A stretch of DNA of 64,000 nucleotides. Source: Campanula takesimana (taxonomy: Eukaryota > Streptophyta > Magnoliopsida > Asterales > Campanulaceae). How positions within the stretch are numbered: position 1 is the first letter of the stretch; each line of letters starts with the position of its first letter. Below, piece by piece: positions 44,211-56,151 of this stretch. The stretch lies in contig JAOWBW010000387.1 of NCBI GenBank assembly GCA_026119855.1, forward strand, positions 310,001 to 374,000, read 5' to 3'. Below the pieces are notes generated by a model that saw only the letters and a list, made by a program, of their open reading frames with translations, did not search any database and had not been told where the DNA came from. The position numbers and the translations under genes are program-made.

Positions 44211-44544
44211 GCGTCCCAAATTCAAAGGCATTAACCCAACAGGGCAGATATAGAACGACGGGTGGTGGTTCTTTGATCCCTTGCAAGTCTTTACCAAGGC
44301 CAAAACCGGGGAAATATCCTTCTTTTAGCATCATGCTGAGTACGGGGCGTGTTCCAGAGAATGGAATTTCCTTCGAATAGTCATTCTCATTGTGTACTTC
44401 TATCATATCTACGTTACTCTGCTTTTGGATTTTGAATCCATTAAAGAGGTGGTCGGCCGCCTCATGTTGAATCTCTAAGATTGGACCAGCGGTGATTAGT
44501 TCCCCAAGTGAGGTGACTATCATGTCATTGTGTTTAAACTTCAC
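44203..44544 (-). pseudogene. G-patch segment of E
   Basis: Contains GYFPGFGLGKDLQGI, the glycine-rich G-patch (D111) signature that follows the protease in Tat-type polyproteins and is thought to bind RNA. Frame ends in the 0.4-kb insertion. Confidence 0.8.
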
Positions 44545-44586
44545 GCATTGTTGGAGAATTGATGGTACTCCTCCAGTTTGGTGTAG

Positions 44587-45021
44587 CTACGGACGCCCTA
44601 GAAGAAGATTGAAGGAAGAGGGAATGTCAATGACTTGGAATTCTGCCCTTGTGCTTATCTCTCGCACTACAACCGTTAGAGTGATCGTCCCTATAGGTGA
44701 GCGTGCGGTGCAATCAAACCCTTGTACAGTATGAGTTGACGGTTTTAGATCTCTTGAGGTAAGGCCAAGTGTACCCATGATTTTCTTTGGCAAGACATTT
44801 ATGGTGGATCCATTGTCTATCAGGATTCTTGGGATTCGATGGACATTGACTTTTGCGGTTATGTAAAGAGCTTCGGTGTGCCTTCCACCATATTGTGGTA
44901 GATCTAAGTCGGTAAATGTGATCACATTGCCAAATTGGATTTGGCCTACCATTTGTGTTAACTCTTCGGGAGTTAGTTCTTTTGGTACTTTGACTTGGGC
45001 CAATGCTTTTGATATCATCAT
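44587..45021 (-). pseudogene. Protease of E
   Basis: Active site ILIDNGSTINVLPK (D-N-G-S in place of D-T/S-G, usual for Tat), then a second block FQVIDIPSSFNLLLGRP with the LLGRP end. Stops just before (about 45025) and after (44587) separate it from its neighbours. It would cleave the polyprotein. Confidence 0.85.
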
Positions 45022-45027
45022 TCGATG

Positions 45028-45542
45028 CTAGTGAGAAGAGCCTAAGAGATCCCATATGGAAATGTTGGCTTGTGTTTTCTTTAGTTGTTTAAGATGTGGA
45101 TCATCAAGCTCGATGGGTTCGGGCTCTTTCGAAGTAGTGTTTCCTTTTGAGGATGATGGATCTTCCACTCTTGGATCTTTGTTGATTATGACTCGACCGG
45201 ATCGGGTGAGTAAGTTAACATCTTCTTTGTTATTTTTCCTATCTAGTACTTGATCCCAAGACAACATGTAACAGAAAGAAGTTTCATTATTGAACTTTGG
45301 AGTGCTCTCGCCCATATTTGGGACTGGGCGAGTTGTCTCATCTTTCTCACTAGCTATCTCTATTAAATTGATCCCTCCTCCTGCAGTTGGGAGAGGGTTT
45401 GTCACTACATTTGGAACCCCTAGTTGCTTAGAGTCTATAACATCTTGGATCACATCTTTGAGGAGGCTTCCTTGGTGTGACTTTCTGGCTTCCACGAGTA
45501 TGTCAAATATTTTGCTTTGGGTGATGCCTTCATACTTGTTGT
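45028..45542 (-). pseudogene. C-terminal Gag / pre-protease region of E
   Basis: Starts inside the codon run KPNNN where Copia G is inserted. Contains GITQSKIFDILVEARKS, LLKDVIQDVIDSKQLG and LKQLKKTQANISIWDLLGSS, the last shared with D. The upstream Gag is not seen on the far side of G. The apparent N-terminus MLNSAAHVTR comes from the G LTR and is not gag. Confidence 0.75.
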
Positions 45543-47084
45543 TGTTGGGTTTCCTAGTAACATGCGCAGCAGAATTAAGCATTTAAAATTTCATGAAACC
45601 CAAAGCCCATAGATCCATTCATATGATTATATCAAATACATGCATAATGAATACTAGAATACTAACTCTTGATCCCTTTGATTTTGCAACCTTTATTCTT
45701 GGTGGAGACTAGAAAGCTTGATCACGAACAAAATCAGGAACACGAACTTTGAAGATGATAAGATTCACCCTCTAATGGTATCCACACCATGAACGAATAT
45801 AAAAAACACTTGATCTTGGTTCCTAGACCGAATTGTGAAACACGCTTTCACAATTATAAGAACTATATGGAATTTATGTGATGATGTTCTTGTTCTTAAA
45901 TCTAGGGATCTCTTAGAACAAGAAAATAATCCTCTCAAACTCTTTGGAGGCACTCACAAAGCTATGGAGTGATTAGGGCAACTAGAGGGTGTTTAAATAC
46001 TTGTTTAACCTATTCCAAATAGGTAATAAGTGACTAAACCTGCAAGAAAACGGAATAGGAAAAACCCAAGTCGAAACAGGACAAGGTCCGCCCGGGTGTG
46101 CAAGTGGGTCCGGCCGGATCAATCATGGTCTGACCGGGTACTTCTATTGGTCCGCCTGGGGCTTGAAGGTAGTCCGGCCGGGTCCTTAACAAGGTCCGCC
46201 CGGACCTACCCCTTTTTCCAGATTCCCAGTTTTCTCCTCTAAAGTCCTAAAATCCCTTCAAGGTCATTCGACCCAAAATTCCAATTAAGTTCTTTTAAGA
46301 TTCGATCTATTTGTGTGTGACCCTATAGGATAACACTAAGTTGGCAATGGGTTCAAACATGAATCCATAAGATATGATTAGGTTCTAGTAAACCGTCATA
46401 CCTATCCAAATAGTGTAACTATATACAAGTTCGCATTCCTTTATAGAACATGTCACAATCCCTTTGTCCACGATGTCATTGAACACAAATCATGGTCAAC
46501 AAGGCAACTTGTATTGTTCAATACTTTCTCGATACCGAATATGTTGATAATCTAAATGACATTGATCCAATCAATTCACTTGAGTTTGGCCAAACATTTC
46601 ATCAACATCATTCTGCGAGGGGCCCAAGCTTGACATCTCTCCGAAGAGGGATAAATCCAACTCAACTTATTATTCTTCTCTACATGAATCCGATTATGGC
46701 AATAATACCCTTTATAACTTCCGGGTTAAAGGTTGCGTTTGAATATGTCAAACATAATGTTCATCAAATGGAAGACTATAATAACTTCATGTCTAAGGAT
46801 TAAAATGACATAACTAATATGAGATCTATATACGACATAGACCATGATATAAATCTCATAAAGTGGGTCATGTCCAGTACCTTGTTCCAAACAAGTACCC
46901 ATAAATCTAACATGATCATCTCATGATCATTTAGCCTTTATACTAGTGCTTCACAAGTACTAGAGACAGAGATTATTATAAGTAAACATGAACAACAATA
47001 ATAATCAAGCATCTCTTTATTAATATGAATAAGATGATTACAAATAACGTTTAAATAAACGTGCCTAGGGCACCAACACTAACA
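45543..47084 (-). repeat. 3' LTR of Copia G
   Basis: 1542 bp; reads TGTTAGTGTTGG...AACCCAACA on the minus strand. Six palindromic words at 46085-46206 and palindrome GTTTGGCCAAAC at 46584-46595. Purine tract 47085-47095 follows. Confidence 0.93.
46085..46206. promoter_or_regulatory. Six CG-NN-CG words in G LTR
   Basis: Words start at 46085, 46107, 46127, 46149, 46171 and 46193, i.e. spacings 22, 20, 22, 22, 22 bp. The last, GGTCCGCCCGGACC, is a perfect 6-2-6 palindrome; GGTCCGGCCGGATC is near-perfect. They occupy the place of the CAGGCGGGCGCCTG words in B but share almost no sequence with them. Repeated in the right LTR at about 52760-52880. Confidence 0.85.
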
Positions 47085-47095
47085 ATCTCCCACTT

Positions 47096-48028
47096 GCCCT
47101 AGGCCCAATCTCCCATGTATCTAATACCCATGGACCTAACATGACTATCATGTTTATCTTGTGGAAGTCCCTTTGTTAGCGGGTTCGCAAAGTTATCATC
47201 TGTTGGTACTCTGCATATATTTACGTCTCCCCTATCAACGATTTCTCGAATGATATGAAAACGCCTAAGTATGTGTTTGGATTTCTGATGTGCCCTTGGT
47301 TCCTTTGCTTGAGCAATAACACCATTATTATCACAATAAAGGTCTATTGGATTAGCAATGCTAGGAACCACTTCAAGTTCACCAATGAACTTCTTAATCT
47401 AAACAGCTTCCTTTGCAGCATCCGATGCAGCAATATACTCAGCTTCAGTTGTAGAATCAGCGACTGTACTCTGCTTAGAACTCTTCCAGCTTACAGCTCC
47501 ACCATTGAACATAAACACAAAACCCGATTGCGATCGACTATCATCTCTGTCGGTTTGGAAGCTTGCATCCATGTAACCATTTACAACGAGATCATCTTCC
47601 ATACCTCCATAGATCAAAAACAAATCTTTAGTCCTTCTCAAGTACTTAAGAATCGCTTTTACAGCCATCGAGTGATTTTCACCGGGGTCAGATTGATATC
47701 TACCCGTCATGCTCAAAGCATAAGATACATCCGGCCTAGTACATATCATGGCATACATGATGGATCCAATTTCTGAAGCATATGGAATCTCACTCATTTT
47801 CTCATGCTCATCTTTTGTCTTAGGACATTGAGTCTTACTTAGAGAAACTCCATGTAACACTGACAACTGTCCTCTCTTAAAGTTTTCCATGCGGAATCTT
47901 CTAAGGACCTTGTCAATGTATGTACTTTGGATTAAACCAATTAGCTTCCTTGATCTATCTCTGTAGATCTTAATGCCAAGGACATATGCGGCCTCACCCA
48001 TATCTTTCATTGCGAAACACTTTCTCAA
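47096..48028 (-). pseudogene. Copia G RNase H region
   Basis: FAMKDMGEAAYVLGIKIYRDRSRK from 48028 and CTRPDVSYAL. RNase H residues: D in GYMDASF, E in TEAEYIAAS and, after a stop near 47400, D in LYCDNNG. Ends NPLTKGLPQ..., with A-to-N in the usual ADPLTKG (FANPLTKG). Clear homologue of 10444-11385. Confidence 0.9.
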
Positions 48029-48036
48029 CCAAGTCT

Positions 48037-48750
48037 TTACAGACTGAAGTGTAGGAATATGTCATCCACATATAAAATAAGGAATAGCACTATGCTCCCA
48101 CTAATCTTCTTGTACATACAAGGTTCATCTTTGTTCTTGATGAAGCCAAACTCTTTGACTGATTCATCAAAACGGAGATTCCAACTCCTAGAAGCTTGCT
48201 TCAATCCATAGATGGATTTCTGCAATTTGCATACTTTAGAATTTTGTTCAAAACCCTCAGGTTGTGTCATATAGACATCCTCTTCCAAGTTCCCATTAAG
48301 GAAAGCGGTTTTGACATCCATCTGCCATATTTCATAGTCATGATATGCGGAAATGGCAAGCAAAATTCTTATAGACTTGATCATTGTTACGGGTGAAAAG
48401 GTTTCATCATAGTCAATACCATGAATCTGCCTATAACTTTTCGCTAAAAGCCTAACTTTGTAAGTATGTACCTTCCCATCCATGCCAGTCTTCTTCTTGA
48501 AGACCCATTTACATCCTATGGTTTTTACACCATCAGGTGCATAAATCAAGTTCCAAACTTGATTATCATGCATGGATTGTAATTCGGATTCCATGGCTCC
48601 AAGCCACTTGTCCGAATCAGGAGAAGACATCGCTTCTTGGTAGGTGGTCGGTTCATCATTCTCAATGATCTTTACCTCATTACTATCCTTTACGAGAAAA
48701 CCATATCTCTCGGGCTCTGATCGTAACCTACCAAATCTACGTGTTACTTA
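48037..48750 (-). pseudogene. Copia G reverse transcriptase region
   Basis: WVFKKKTGMDG, YDETFSPVTMIKSIR, WQMDVKTAFLNGN, YGLKQASR and YVDDIF. The catalytic YVDD is intact but the frame is lost right after it (DDIFLHFSL instead of DDILLIGND). Upstream acidic linker to integrase near 48640-48840. Confidence 0.9.
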
Positions 48751-48845
48751 TGTATCTTGAACAGGTTCCACAACTCCTTGTGGGACTTGTTCTTGTTCCA
48801 CTGTCGGTTCAATGTCATTTTATGGGTATTGAACCTCTTCGAGAT

Positions 48846-50019
48846 TTACGTTACTCCCACTGATTTCTTTGGAGAGAAACTCTTTCTCCAAAAAGACACC
48901 AGTTTGGGCAACAAACACTTTGTTATCCGTTCGGTTGTAAAAGTAATATCCTTTAGTTTTGTTAGGATATCCCACGAAATACATGTATCATATTTGTCTG
49001 CAAGTTTGTCTGAGACAAGTATTTTGACAAAAGCTTCACAACCCCAAATCTTCATGAAAGACAAACTAGGTTTCTTTCCGCTCCACATCTCATATGGAGT
49101 TTTTTGAACCGATTTACTTGGATTTTGATTTAGTGTGAAAGCAGCGGTTTCTAGAGCATAACCCCAAAAGGATATCGGAAGATCAACTTGACTCATCATT
49201 GATCGAACCATGTCCAACAAAGTCCGATTCCTCCTCTCGGACACATCATTCCATTATGGTCTTCCGGGTGGAGTCAATTGTGAAACTATTCCACAATTCT
49301 TTAGATGATCGTCAAATTCTTGACTTAGGTATTCTCCACCTCGATCTGAGCGAAGTACCTTAATACTTTTACCAAGTTGTTTTTCTACTTCATTTTTAAA
49401 TATTCTAAATATCTCAAACGCTTCACTTTTATGTTTTATTAGGTAAACATACCCAAATCTACTATAATCATCGGTGAAGGTTATGAAGTATTGAAATCCT
49501 CCCCTAGCACTGCTAATTAGTGGTCCGCATACATCGGAATGTATCAACCCCAATAATTCGCTCGCCCTCTCACCCAACTTGGTAAAAGATGTCTTAGTCA
49601 TTTTTCCAATGACTCAAGGTCACATGAACCCAAAAGACCATCCCCATGAATTTTGATTTACGCTTCTCATTAATATGACCAAGACGGCAATGCCACAAAT
49701 AAGTATGATTTACATCATTAGGTTTAGATTTCTTATTTATATGATAGACATTTTCATTATTTTCATTCTTGACATCAAGGACATAAATACCATTAAATGA
49801 ATTTGCAATACCATAAAGCACATCATTTAAATAAAGAGAAAATCTCTTATTCTCAATAAGAAATTTAAAACCTTCATTATCCAAACAAGAAATTGAAATA
49901 ATATTTCTACTTAAATCCGGTATATAATAGCAATTGTTCAAAACAAGTATTAAACCAGAAGGTAAAGTGACTTCATAAGTCCCTACATCTAATGCAGCAA
50001 CTCTTGCTCCATTCCCCAC
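48846..50019 (-). pseudogene. Copia G GAG-pre-integrase and integrase
   Basis: Three frames joined by a frameshift near 49600 and a TAA near 49252 that replaces the Gln of PQWNG. Integrase keeps D in HSDVCGPL, D in LRSDRGGEY and E in SERRNR. C-terminal region changes frame at about 48970. Confidence 0.9.
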
Positions 50020-50112
50020 ACGTAAGTCTACTTCACCGTCTTTAAGTAGTCTCCTATTCTTTAGTCCCTACACATTTAAACAAATGTGAGAACCACATCC
50101 GGTATTCAATAC
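50020..50112 (-). pseudogene. Copia G protease active-site region
   Basis: Two stops flank VLNTGCGSHICLNV. The catalytic Asp of LDTG in B is Asn here (GAT/C to AAT), so the protease would be inactive even with the stops ignored. Confidence 0.8.
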
Positions 50113-51020
50113 CTAGGAACTAGTGGTAGAAAGGAGAATATCTATCATATAGATACCTGAAGTCGACGCAGTCCCACTGCTCTTCTTCTTCTTTTGCTCT
50201 TCCTTAAAACCATTGCAATTACGTTTCCAATGACCAATTTCTTGACAATGGAAACAAATTGCATCCTTTTGTGCATCGGGTTTTGCCTCTATAGCCTTGG
50301 CAACCTTTGCCTTGCTAATATTGGGTTTGGCAACCTTTGCCCCACCCTTTCTTTTGGCATTTGTCTTCTTCCCATCATAAACTATGAGCACTATGAGCAC
50401 TGGAGAACCTTTCTCCACTATCTTTATCTCCGTAGTTTTTATCATGTTATGCAACTCGGAGAGATTCTTATCCATTCCATTCATGTTATAATTCACAAAG
50501 TGATTATAACTTTTAGGCATTGAATTAAGAATGAGATCCGTGGCTAGTTCCAATGAAATCGGATAGTCAAGTTTCTCAAGATGCTCCACGTAGCCCTTCA
50601 TTTTAAGCATGTGAGGTCCCACTTGTTTCCCTTCACTCATTTTGCAAAAAGTGAATGCAACAATGGTTTTGTACCTCTCTTGCCTAGCTTGCTCTTGAAA
50701 CATGTCTCTCAACTCCACGCCTATCTCATAGGCTTCAAAATGTTCCAAACTTTGTTGGAGTTTTGAGTACATAGTCGCGAGCATGAGACAACTCACATCT
50801 CTAGAATCATTACGATGTTTCTTGTGATTGTCTCTCTCTGCCCTAAGGGCGTTGGCTTCGGTTCATTAGGAATAGGCCCATCAAGAATGTTCAATTTATA
50901 TTCTTGCCTTAGAACTATTCTTAGGCTTCGGATCCAATCCATGAAGTTTGTACCATTCTCTTGAAGCTTATCCTTCTCATGGATCGATCGCAACGAAATT
51001 GATTGAGTGTTGGTTGTCAT
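50113..51020 (-). pseudogene. Copia G gag
   Basis: MTTNTQSISLRSIHEKDKLQENGTNFMDWIRS from 51020, frameshift near 50850, then 50796-50113 continues. Zinc knuckle complete: C-F-H-C-Q-E-I-G-H-W-K-R-N-C. A short duplication (LIVLIV near 50395) is the only other oddity. It shows the Gln codon that became TAA in B. Confidence 0.9.
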
Positions 51021-51024
51021 TATC

Positions 51025-52453
51025 TACAATTATGCAAAATTTCCAAAATTTAATAAGTACCAATTTCATTAAAGAAATAAACAATGTATTTTTCCAAAAA
51101 ATACTCCCACTAAATTATATAACCTTCTTATACATCCAATGTATAATATAATTTAAATGGGCTAAGATCCAACTTTAATTTAATTTCAAGTCCGATATGG
51201 CGGATCGCTCAAAATCAAATTAATTAGGTAGACAAACATGTCAATCATATCACATATGACTCTTAGATCCTTTCTGAGATTCTTTAAGAAATCCAATTTC
51301 AAAAAGCATGTTTAATCTCATCTTTGCCTTAGGCCCAAAACTGTTTTGACGCCTAATTAAGTCCAACCATTTTAAACGCATAGGAAACTCTTATTCACTC
51401 ATCTTGCTCATACATGAATAAAATCAATCCACCTCGCTATGGCGAGCCCACATGAAATTAACCTTGTACTTACAAGTGTTTTAATCATGGCATGGCAAAA
51501 GGACTTAAAACTTCAAAGAAGGTTCATCACCCTATAGCATGAAACATATTTATGAGCACATAAGATAAACATGTTGAGCATTAAGTTTAGTCACTAAATT
51601 AATCTCCATTAATTTAAGCATAATATTTATGTGTCATTAGTTTCTCTATAATTATGAGGATGAGACTATTTGAACTTTGGTTATCATCTCCAAATCAAGA
51701 CAACAAGAAGTGCGGCCGAACTAAGCCATAGGCAACCACAATTCCGCACTAATTAAAGAAACCAAGAAAGTAGTCCATGTGGCCGAAACTAAGCAATAAA
51801 TGGTCTCGATGAATGTAGGCCAATTGCATTCACAATTCCATATGGATCTCCAAACTTGAATCAAGAACCTTGTTTCTCAATTTTAGTAATTATGAACTCT
51901 TCATAATTCTAACTTGGTTTTATCTTTGAATCTTTGATTGCGATCAATTTTGGGAAACACAGTCTCGAGAACGTAGGCTAACCATCCAAAACTTGATCCA
52001 ATCTCAGAATTCACAAGACTAAAACAAATAGGAAATTTAAACCCCGAGATCCACCGCGAACCCCAAGATCCGTCCGCACCAGACCAACAGGTCCGACCGG
52101 GTATTCACTTGGGTCCGGTCGGACGTCCTGGAAAAATCCCAAAATTTTTAAAATTCAAAATTTGTCTCAAAATTGTTTTTCTCCTGATTCAATTAGGATT
52201 TGGTGTTCTTGGTGGTCTAATCACCATGATCATCAAAACCTTGAATAAACCATTTATTCATGAATCTCTAGATTATAAAAACTTTGATCCAATAAAAAAC
52301 TGATAATCCAAACAATTTTAAATCCACCATAATTTTTATTGTAATTGAATAGTGCGATTTAAGTTTATAAACCAATAAACCACATAAAACGCATATAACA
52401 CATAAATATCATAATCCCAATATTCAAATCATGCTAGGCACATAAACAATTTA
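51025..52453 (-). other. Untranslated leader of Copia G
   Basis: Homologous to the B leader. Carries two words, GGTCCGACCGGGTA (52090) and GGTCCGGTCGGACG (52112), 22 bp apart and of the same letters as the G LTR. Ends at a deletion junction at about 52454. Confidence 0.85.
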
Positions 52454-53467
52454 TATCCACACCACGAACGAATATCAAGAACACTTGATCTTGGTTGCTA
52501 GAACGAATTGTGAAACACGCTTTCACAATTATAAGAACTATATGGAATTTATGTGATGATGTTCTTGTTCTTCAATCTAGGGATCTCTTAGAACAAGAAA
52601 ATAATCCTCTCAAACTCTTTGGAGGCACTCACAAAGCTATGGACTGATTAGGGCAACTAGAGGGTGTTTAAATACTTGTTTAACCTATTCCAAATAGGTA
52701 ACAAGTGACTAAACCTGCAAGAAAATGGAATAGGAAAAACCCAAGTCGAAACAGGACAAGGTCCGCCTGGGTGTGCAAGTGGGTCCGGCCGGATCAATCA
52801 TGGTCCGACCGGGTACTTCTCTTGGTCCACCCGGGGCTTGAAGGTAGTCCGGCCGGGTCCTTAACAAGGTCTGCCCAGACCTACCCCTTTTCCAGATTCC
52901 CAGTTTTCTCCTCTAAAGTCCTAAAATCCCTTGAAGGTCCTTCGACCCAAAATTCCAATTAAGTCCTTTTAAGATTCGTTCTATTTGTGTGTGACCCTAT
53001 AGGATTACACTAAGTTGGCAATTGGTTCAAACATGAATCCATAAGATATGATTAGGTTCTAGCAAACCGTCATACACACCCAAATAGTATAACTATATAC
53101 AAGTTCGCATTCCTTTATAGAACATGTCTCAATCCCTTTGTCCATGATGTCATTGAACACAAGTCATGGTCAACAAGTCAACTTGTATTGTTCAATACTT
53201 TCTCGATACCGAATATGTTGATAATCCAAATGACATTGATCCAATCAATTCACTTGAGTTTGGCCAAACATTTCATCAACATCATTCTACGAGGGGCCCA
53301 AGCTTGACATCTCTCCGAAGAGGGATAAATCCAACTCAGCTTATTATTCTTCCCTACATGAATCCGATTATGCCAATAATACCTTTTATAACTTCCTGGT
53401 TAAAGGTAGCGTTTGAATATGTCAAACATAATGTTCATCAAGTGGAAGACTATAATAACTTCATGTC
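52454..53467 (-). repeat. 5' LTR of Copia G, truncated at both ends
   Basis: Matches the left LTR from TATCCACACC to CTTCATGTC. About 240 bp of U5 with the primer site, and about 290 bp of the U3 terminus, are missing. GTTTGGCCAAAC at 53258-53269. Confidence 0.9.
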
Positions 53468-53526
53468 CGTTGGGTATTATTATTTCTTAACCCTCCCAAT
53501 TTATGTTAGAATTGATTGATACCATC
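53468..53526 (+). other. 59-bp flank of solo LTR H
   Basis: Begins CGTTGGGTATTATT, perhaps a mutated Copia LTR start. Ends with the TSD CCATC (53522-53526). Origin unclear; it may be continuous with 56152-57996. Confidence 0.4.
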
Positions 53527-56146
53527 TGTAGACACCCCGATCTCGCACCCCTTATCAAACCCCTTTTAATCTGTCTAAACCCTAAAATTGACCTAAAGCC
53601 CCAGATTTGGCTATGCGGGAGTTCCGTGAGCCTTATAGGTTCATCGAATGGATTAACGGACTTCAAATTCATGATCAGAGCGAAAAAACAAGTAAACAGA
53701 CATGTACTTCAATTTTTGAGTTACGGGACCCAAAATGGGGCATGCACCCTTAGAATCTGCTCGTTACCGTCCATTCTGTGCATTAAAAATATATTATTAT
53801 CATCCCTTTCTCATTAACACATTTTATATAGACGTACGTGACCACAAGATTATTTCAAGCAACTTTCATGTTGGGACCGCGGACAACCGAGACACCATAG
53901 TGCGCGCACACGGACAAAACTTGGACTGTTGCGGAACCAGTACTGGAAGCATTATTTGAAGTCATGCACGTCAAACTCATTCAAACAAGGAGTTATGAAG
54001 GCCAACCAGATGTCAGCAAGTGGCAAGAGGTGGTTGGGCAATGGGATAAGGATTGGACCAACCAGAGCGCGACACGTGGCAAATCCAGATTCCCCAGCAA
54101 AATGCACTAGAGCCGTACGGCTCAATACAAGGAGTACAGCCAGAATCAAGACGTACAGCTCCTCAGCCCTGACAAATCTGCTGTTTTTCTCTTCAACCAC
54201 TTGTGCTCATTCAAGGCCATTAAGGGTGATTCAAGCCATTCCTACCCGGGTGGATGACCCCTAAACTACCCCCTAGACCTAGACAAGGGTACCTAGGAGT
54301 AATTTACACCCTCCCCCATTCAATATACTACTTAACTCATCCATTTACCACATATGTTCCTACACACACCACAACTCACACACAACAACACAAGAGAGCC
54401 AAGCAATACACCCTCCATATTCAGCCCTTTTGCTCTCTCTCAAGCATCCACAACCCCCTCAAACCTCAGTCACAAAACCACCACCACACCACCATAACAC
54501 CACCACAAAACACTCACTAAACACAAGCCAAAACACTCACTCAAACAACTCAATCCAAACACAAGGCACAAACACCTTCAAGAAAACCCAAAAAAGTCTT
54601 CCCTTGGGAGCAAAGGAAGCACCACCTAGGTAATCTCTTTTCCTTGTAATCTTCATCTATGTAAAATGTAGATATTCATGTGATTTATTAAGAGTTATAG
54701 CCACTTGTTAGGCTAGACCTCCATTGTTGAACCAAAAATGTAATCTTTGATGTTCTTTCCATGTTCTTGATCAATGAATGTTTATACTCTTGATATTCAG
54801 TTGTCATCACATGTTATTGGTGTAGATTTTGTATATATTATGTATATTACATGTTCAATGTTCATGTTTGTGGATTTGGGGAGGTTTTCAAAGATCTACA
54901 TGTGTTTTCATCTAAAACCCCAAATCTGTCATTGTTCTTCTTTTGCCATGTGAAGCATCATCAAGCCATGAATAAATAAGTTATTTTCCATGCCTTTTGT
55001 GTCACTAACATGTAGATATTTTAACACACAAGATTTCATGTTCATAGCACTTCATTTAGTTGAGTTTTGATGTTTGTTTTCATGATAATGTGACTGTCCA
55101 GCAAGATCTCCAGTTTTGACCTCTATGTCTTGTCATCTCCATTATGCATACAAAACGTGGTCTTTGATATTTGTCCATAAAAGATATTTTGTTCTAAACA
55201 TATAAAGTAAAATGAGCATGTATATATAATATTTTTACCATGAGTAGAAGTAGCTCTTTCCATTTTTTGTTTCAACTCTTTGTTCTTCAATTGATGTGGT
55301 TCCTGCTCTGACATCAAAATGTCAGAGGTGTTTTGACATGCTTAAACTTTCTTTTTGGATTTGTAACTTGGTATGGTTCATATTAAATATGTTATGAACA
55401 AGTTTCATGTTTGTTTCTTTCTATGATTCCCACGTTTTCATGTAAATGATAGATCTTTTGTGGGTGTGCACCATTTTTCCTGTTCTGACTGCTTTCGAGT
55501 TCATCTTGCATAACTTGTTTGGAAATCCTAAAATGCTCCTAAAATCAACAAAAAAATCATGTGTGATGTTTAACATGTTAGGAAGAAGTTATCACATTTT
55601 CTTTTCAGATTTCATAAGTTTTGAGACAGGTACATCAAAGAGAATGGACAACAGTCCATAAAATGGAGACAACTTGGATCTTGGACATTTACTCTTTTCA
55701 TGGGATTTGTCTCCCATTTTATCATTCATGTGTACATTATAATCCCCCCTTTTTGTGCTTTCCATACTTTATGTTAATGCTCAAACCATTTTCAAAACCA
55801 AGTGAGAGTCCACCCAAACCGGCTCTCATTTGTGTGTTTAAAGCAAACATACCTAGAATAGGAAGACTTCTTGTACATAAAATCACCACTTTTGTCAAGG
55901 CATAAAATGAACTTAAGAGGCATGCATGCTAGAGACCATCACGGGCGAGGAGAGTGCCTAACCCCTTCTCTTCTCGTAACTTAGCCCCCGAACCCACTTT
56001 CTCAAATAAAAGGTTTTGTCTTCATTTTTCCTAAAAATAAAGTGAGGTGGCGACTCTTGCATTTAAATTAAAACATCGAGAGGAAACCATTTGTGTGAAA
56101 TCGAGCGCGGATCCCAAAAAAGGCGGCCCGGGCACGGGCTCCCACA
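53527..56146 (+). mobile_element. Solo LTR H (2620 bp), Tat/Ogre-like
   Basis: Starts TGTAGACACCCCG and ends GGGCTCCCACA; TSD CCATC at 53522-53526 and 56147-56151. U5 contains GGTGGCGACTCT (about 56045) as in the other Tat LTRs. Words AGCCGTACGGCT (54111), a GAGTACAGC variant and a GACGTACAGCTC variant follow at 19-bp spacing. The 54.3-54.6 kb CAC-rich stretch is low complexity and not coding. No internal region. Confidence 0.92.
54111..54161. promoter_or_regulatory. Three GTAC words in solo LTR H
   Basis: The TA centres lie at 54116, 54135 and 54154, exactly 19 bp apart. The first word is a perfect 12-bp palindrome; the others are decayed on one side. Spacing and sequence match the leader of Copia C (23433-23482), an unrelated element. 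Confidence 0.8.
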
Positions 56147-56151
56147 CCATC

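Larger units (their letters stand above)
36400..45542 (-). mobile_element. Ty3/gypsy Tat element E, truncated
   Basis: Minus-strand Tat element without visible LTRs. From right to left: end of gag (45582-45028), protease, G-patch, RT, two RNase H domains, integrase (to about 39700), the two hairpin modules, then two genes on the opposite strand (DUF7745-like 37762-39258 and mobile domain 36405-37188). This gag-pol-antisense order is usual for Tat elements with extra ORFs. The left end is lost at the Copia C' junction, and the right end is interrupted by Copia G (45543). Confidence 0.85.
45543..53467 (-). mobile_element. Copia element G, rearranged
   Basis: Minus-strand sister of B. Left (3') LTR 45543-47084 complete; right (5') LTR only 52454-53467, lacking both ends. 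Primer site absent. The coding region 47096-51020 has gag, protease, integrase, RT and RNase H with several frameshifts and stops. Inserted in E gag; possible TSD GTTGT (45538-45542) cannot be confirmed because the right end is gone. Confidence 0.92.

Noticed and set aside
54254..54633. Frames rich in His, Pro and Thr
   Set aside because: Composed of CAC/ACA low-complexity DNA in the 5' part of solo LTR H.
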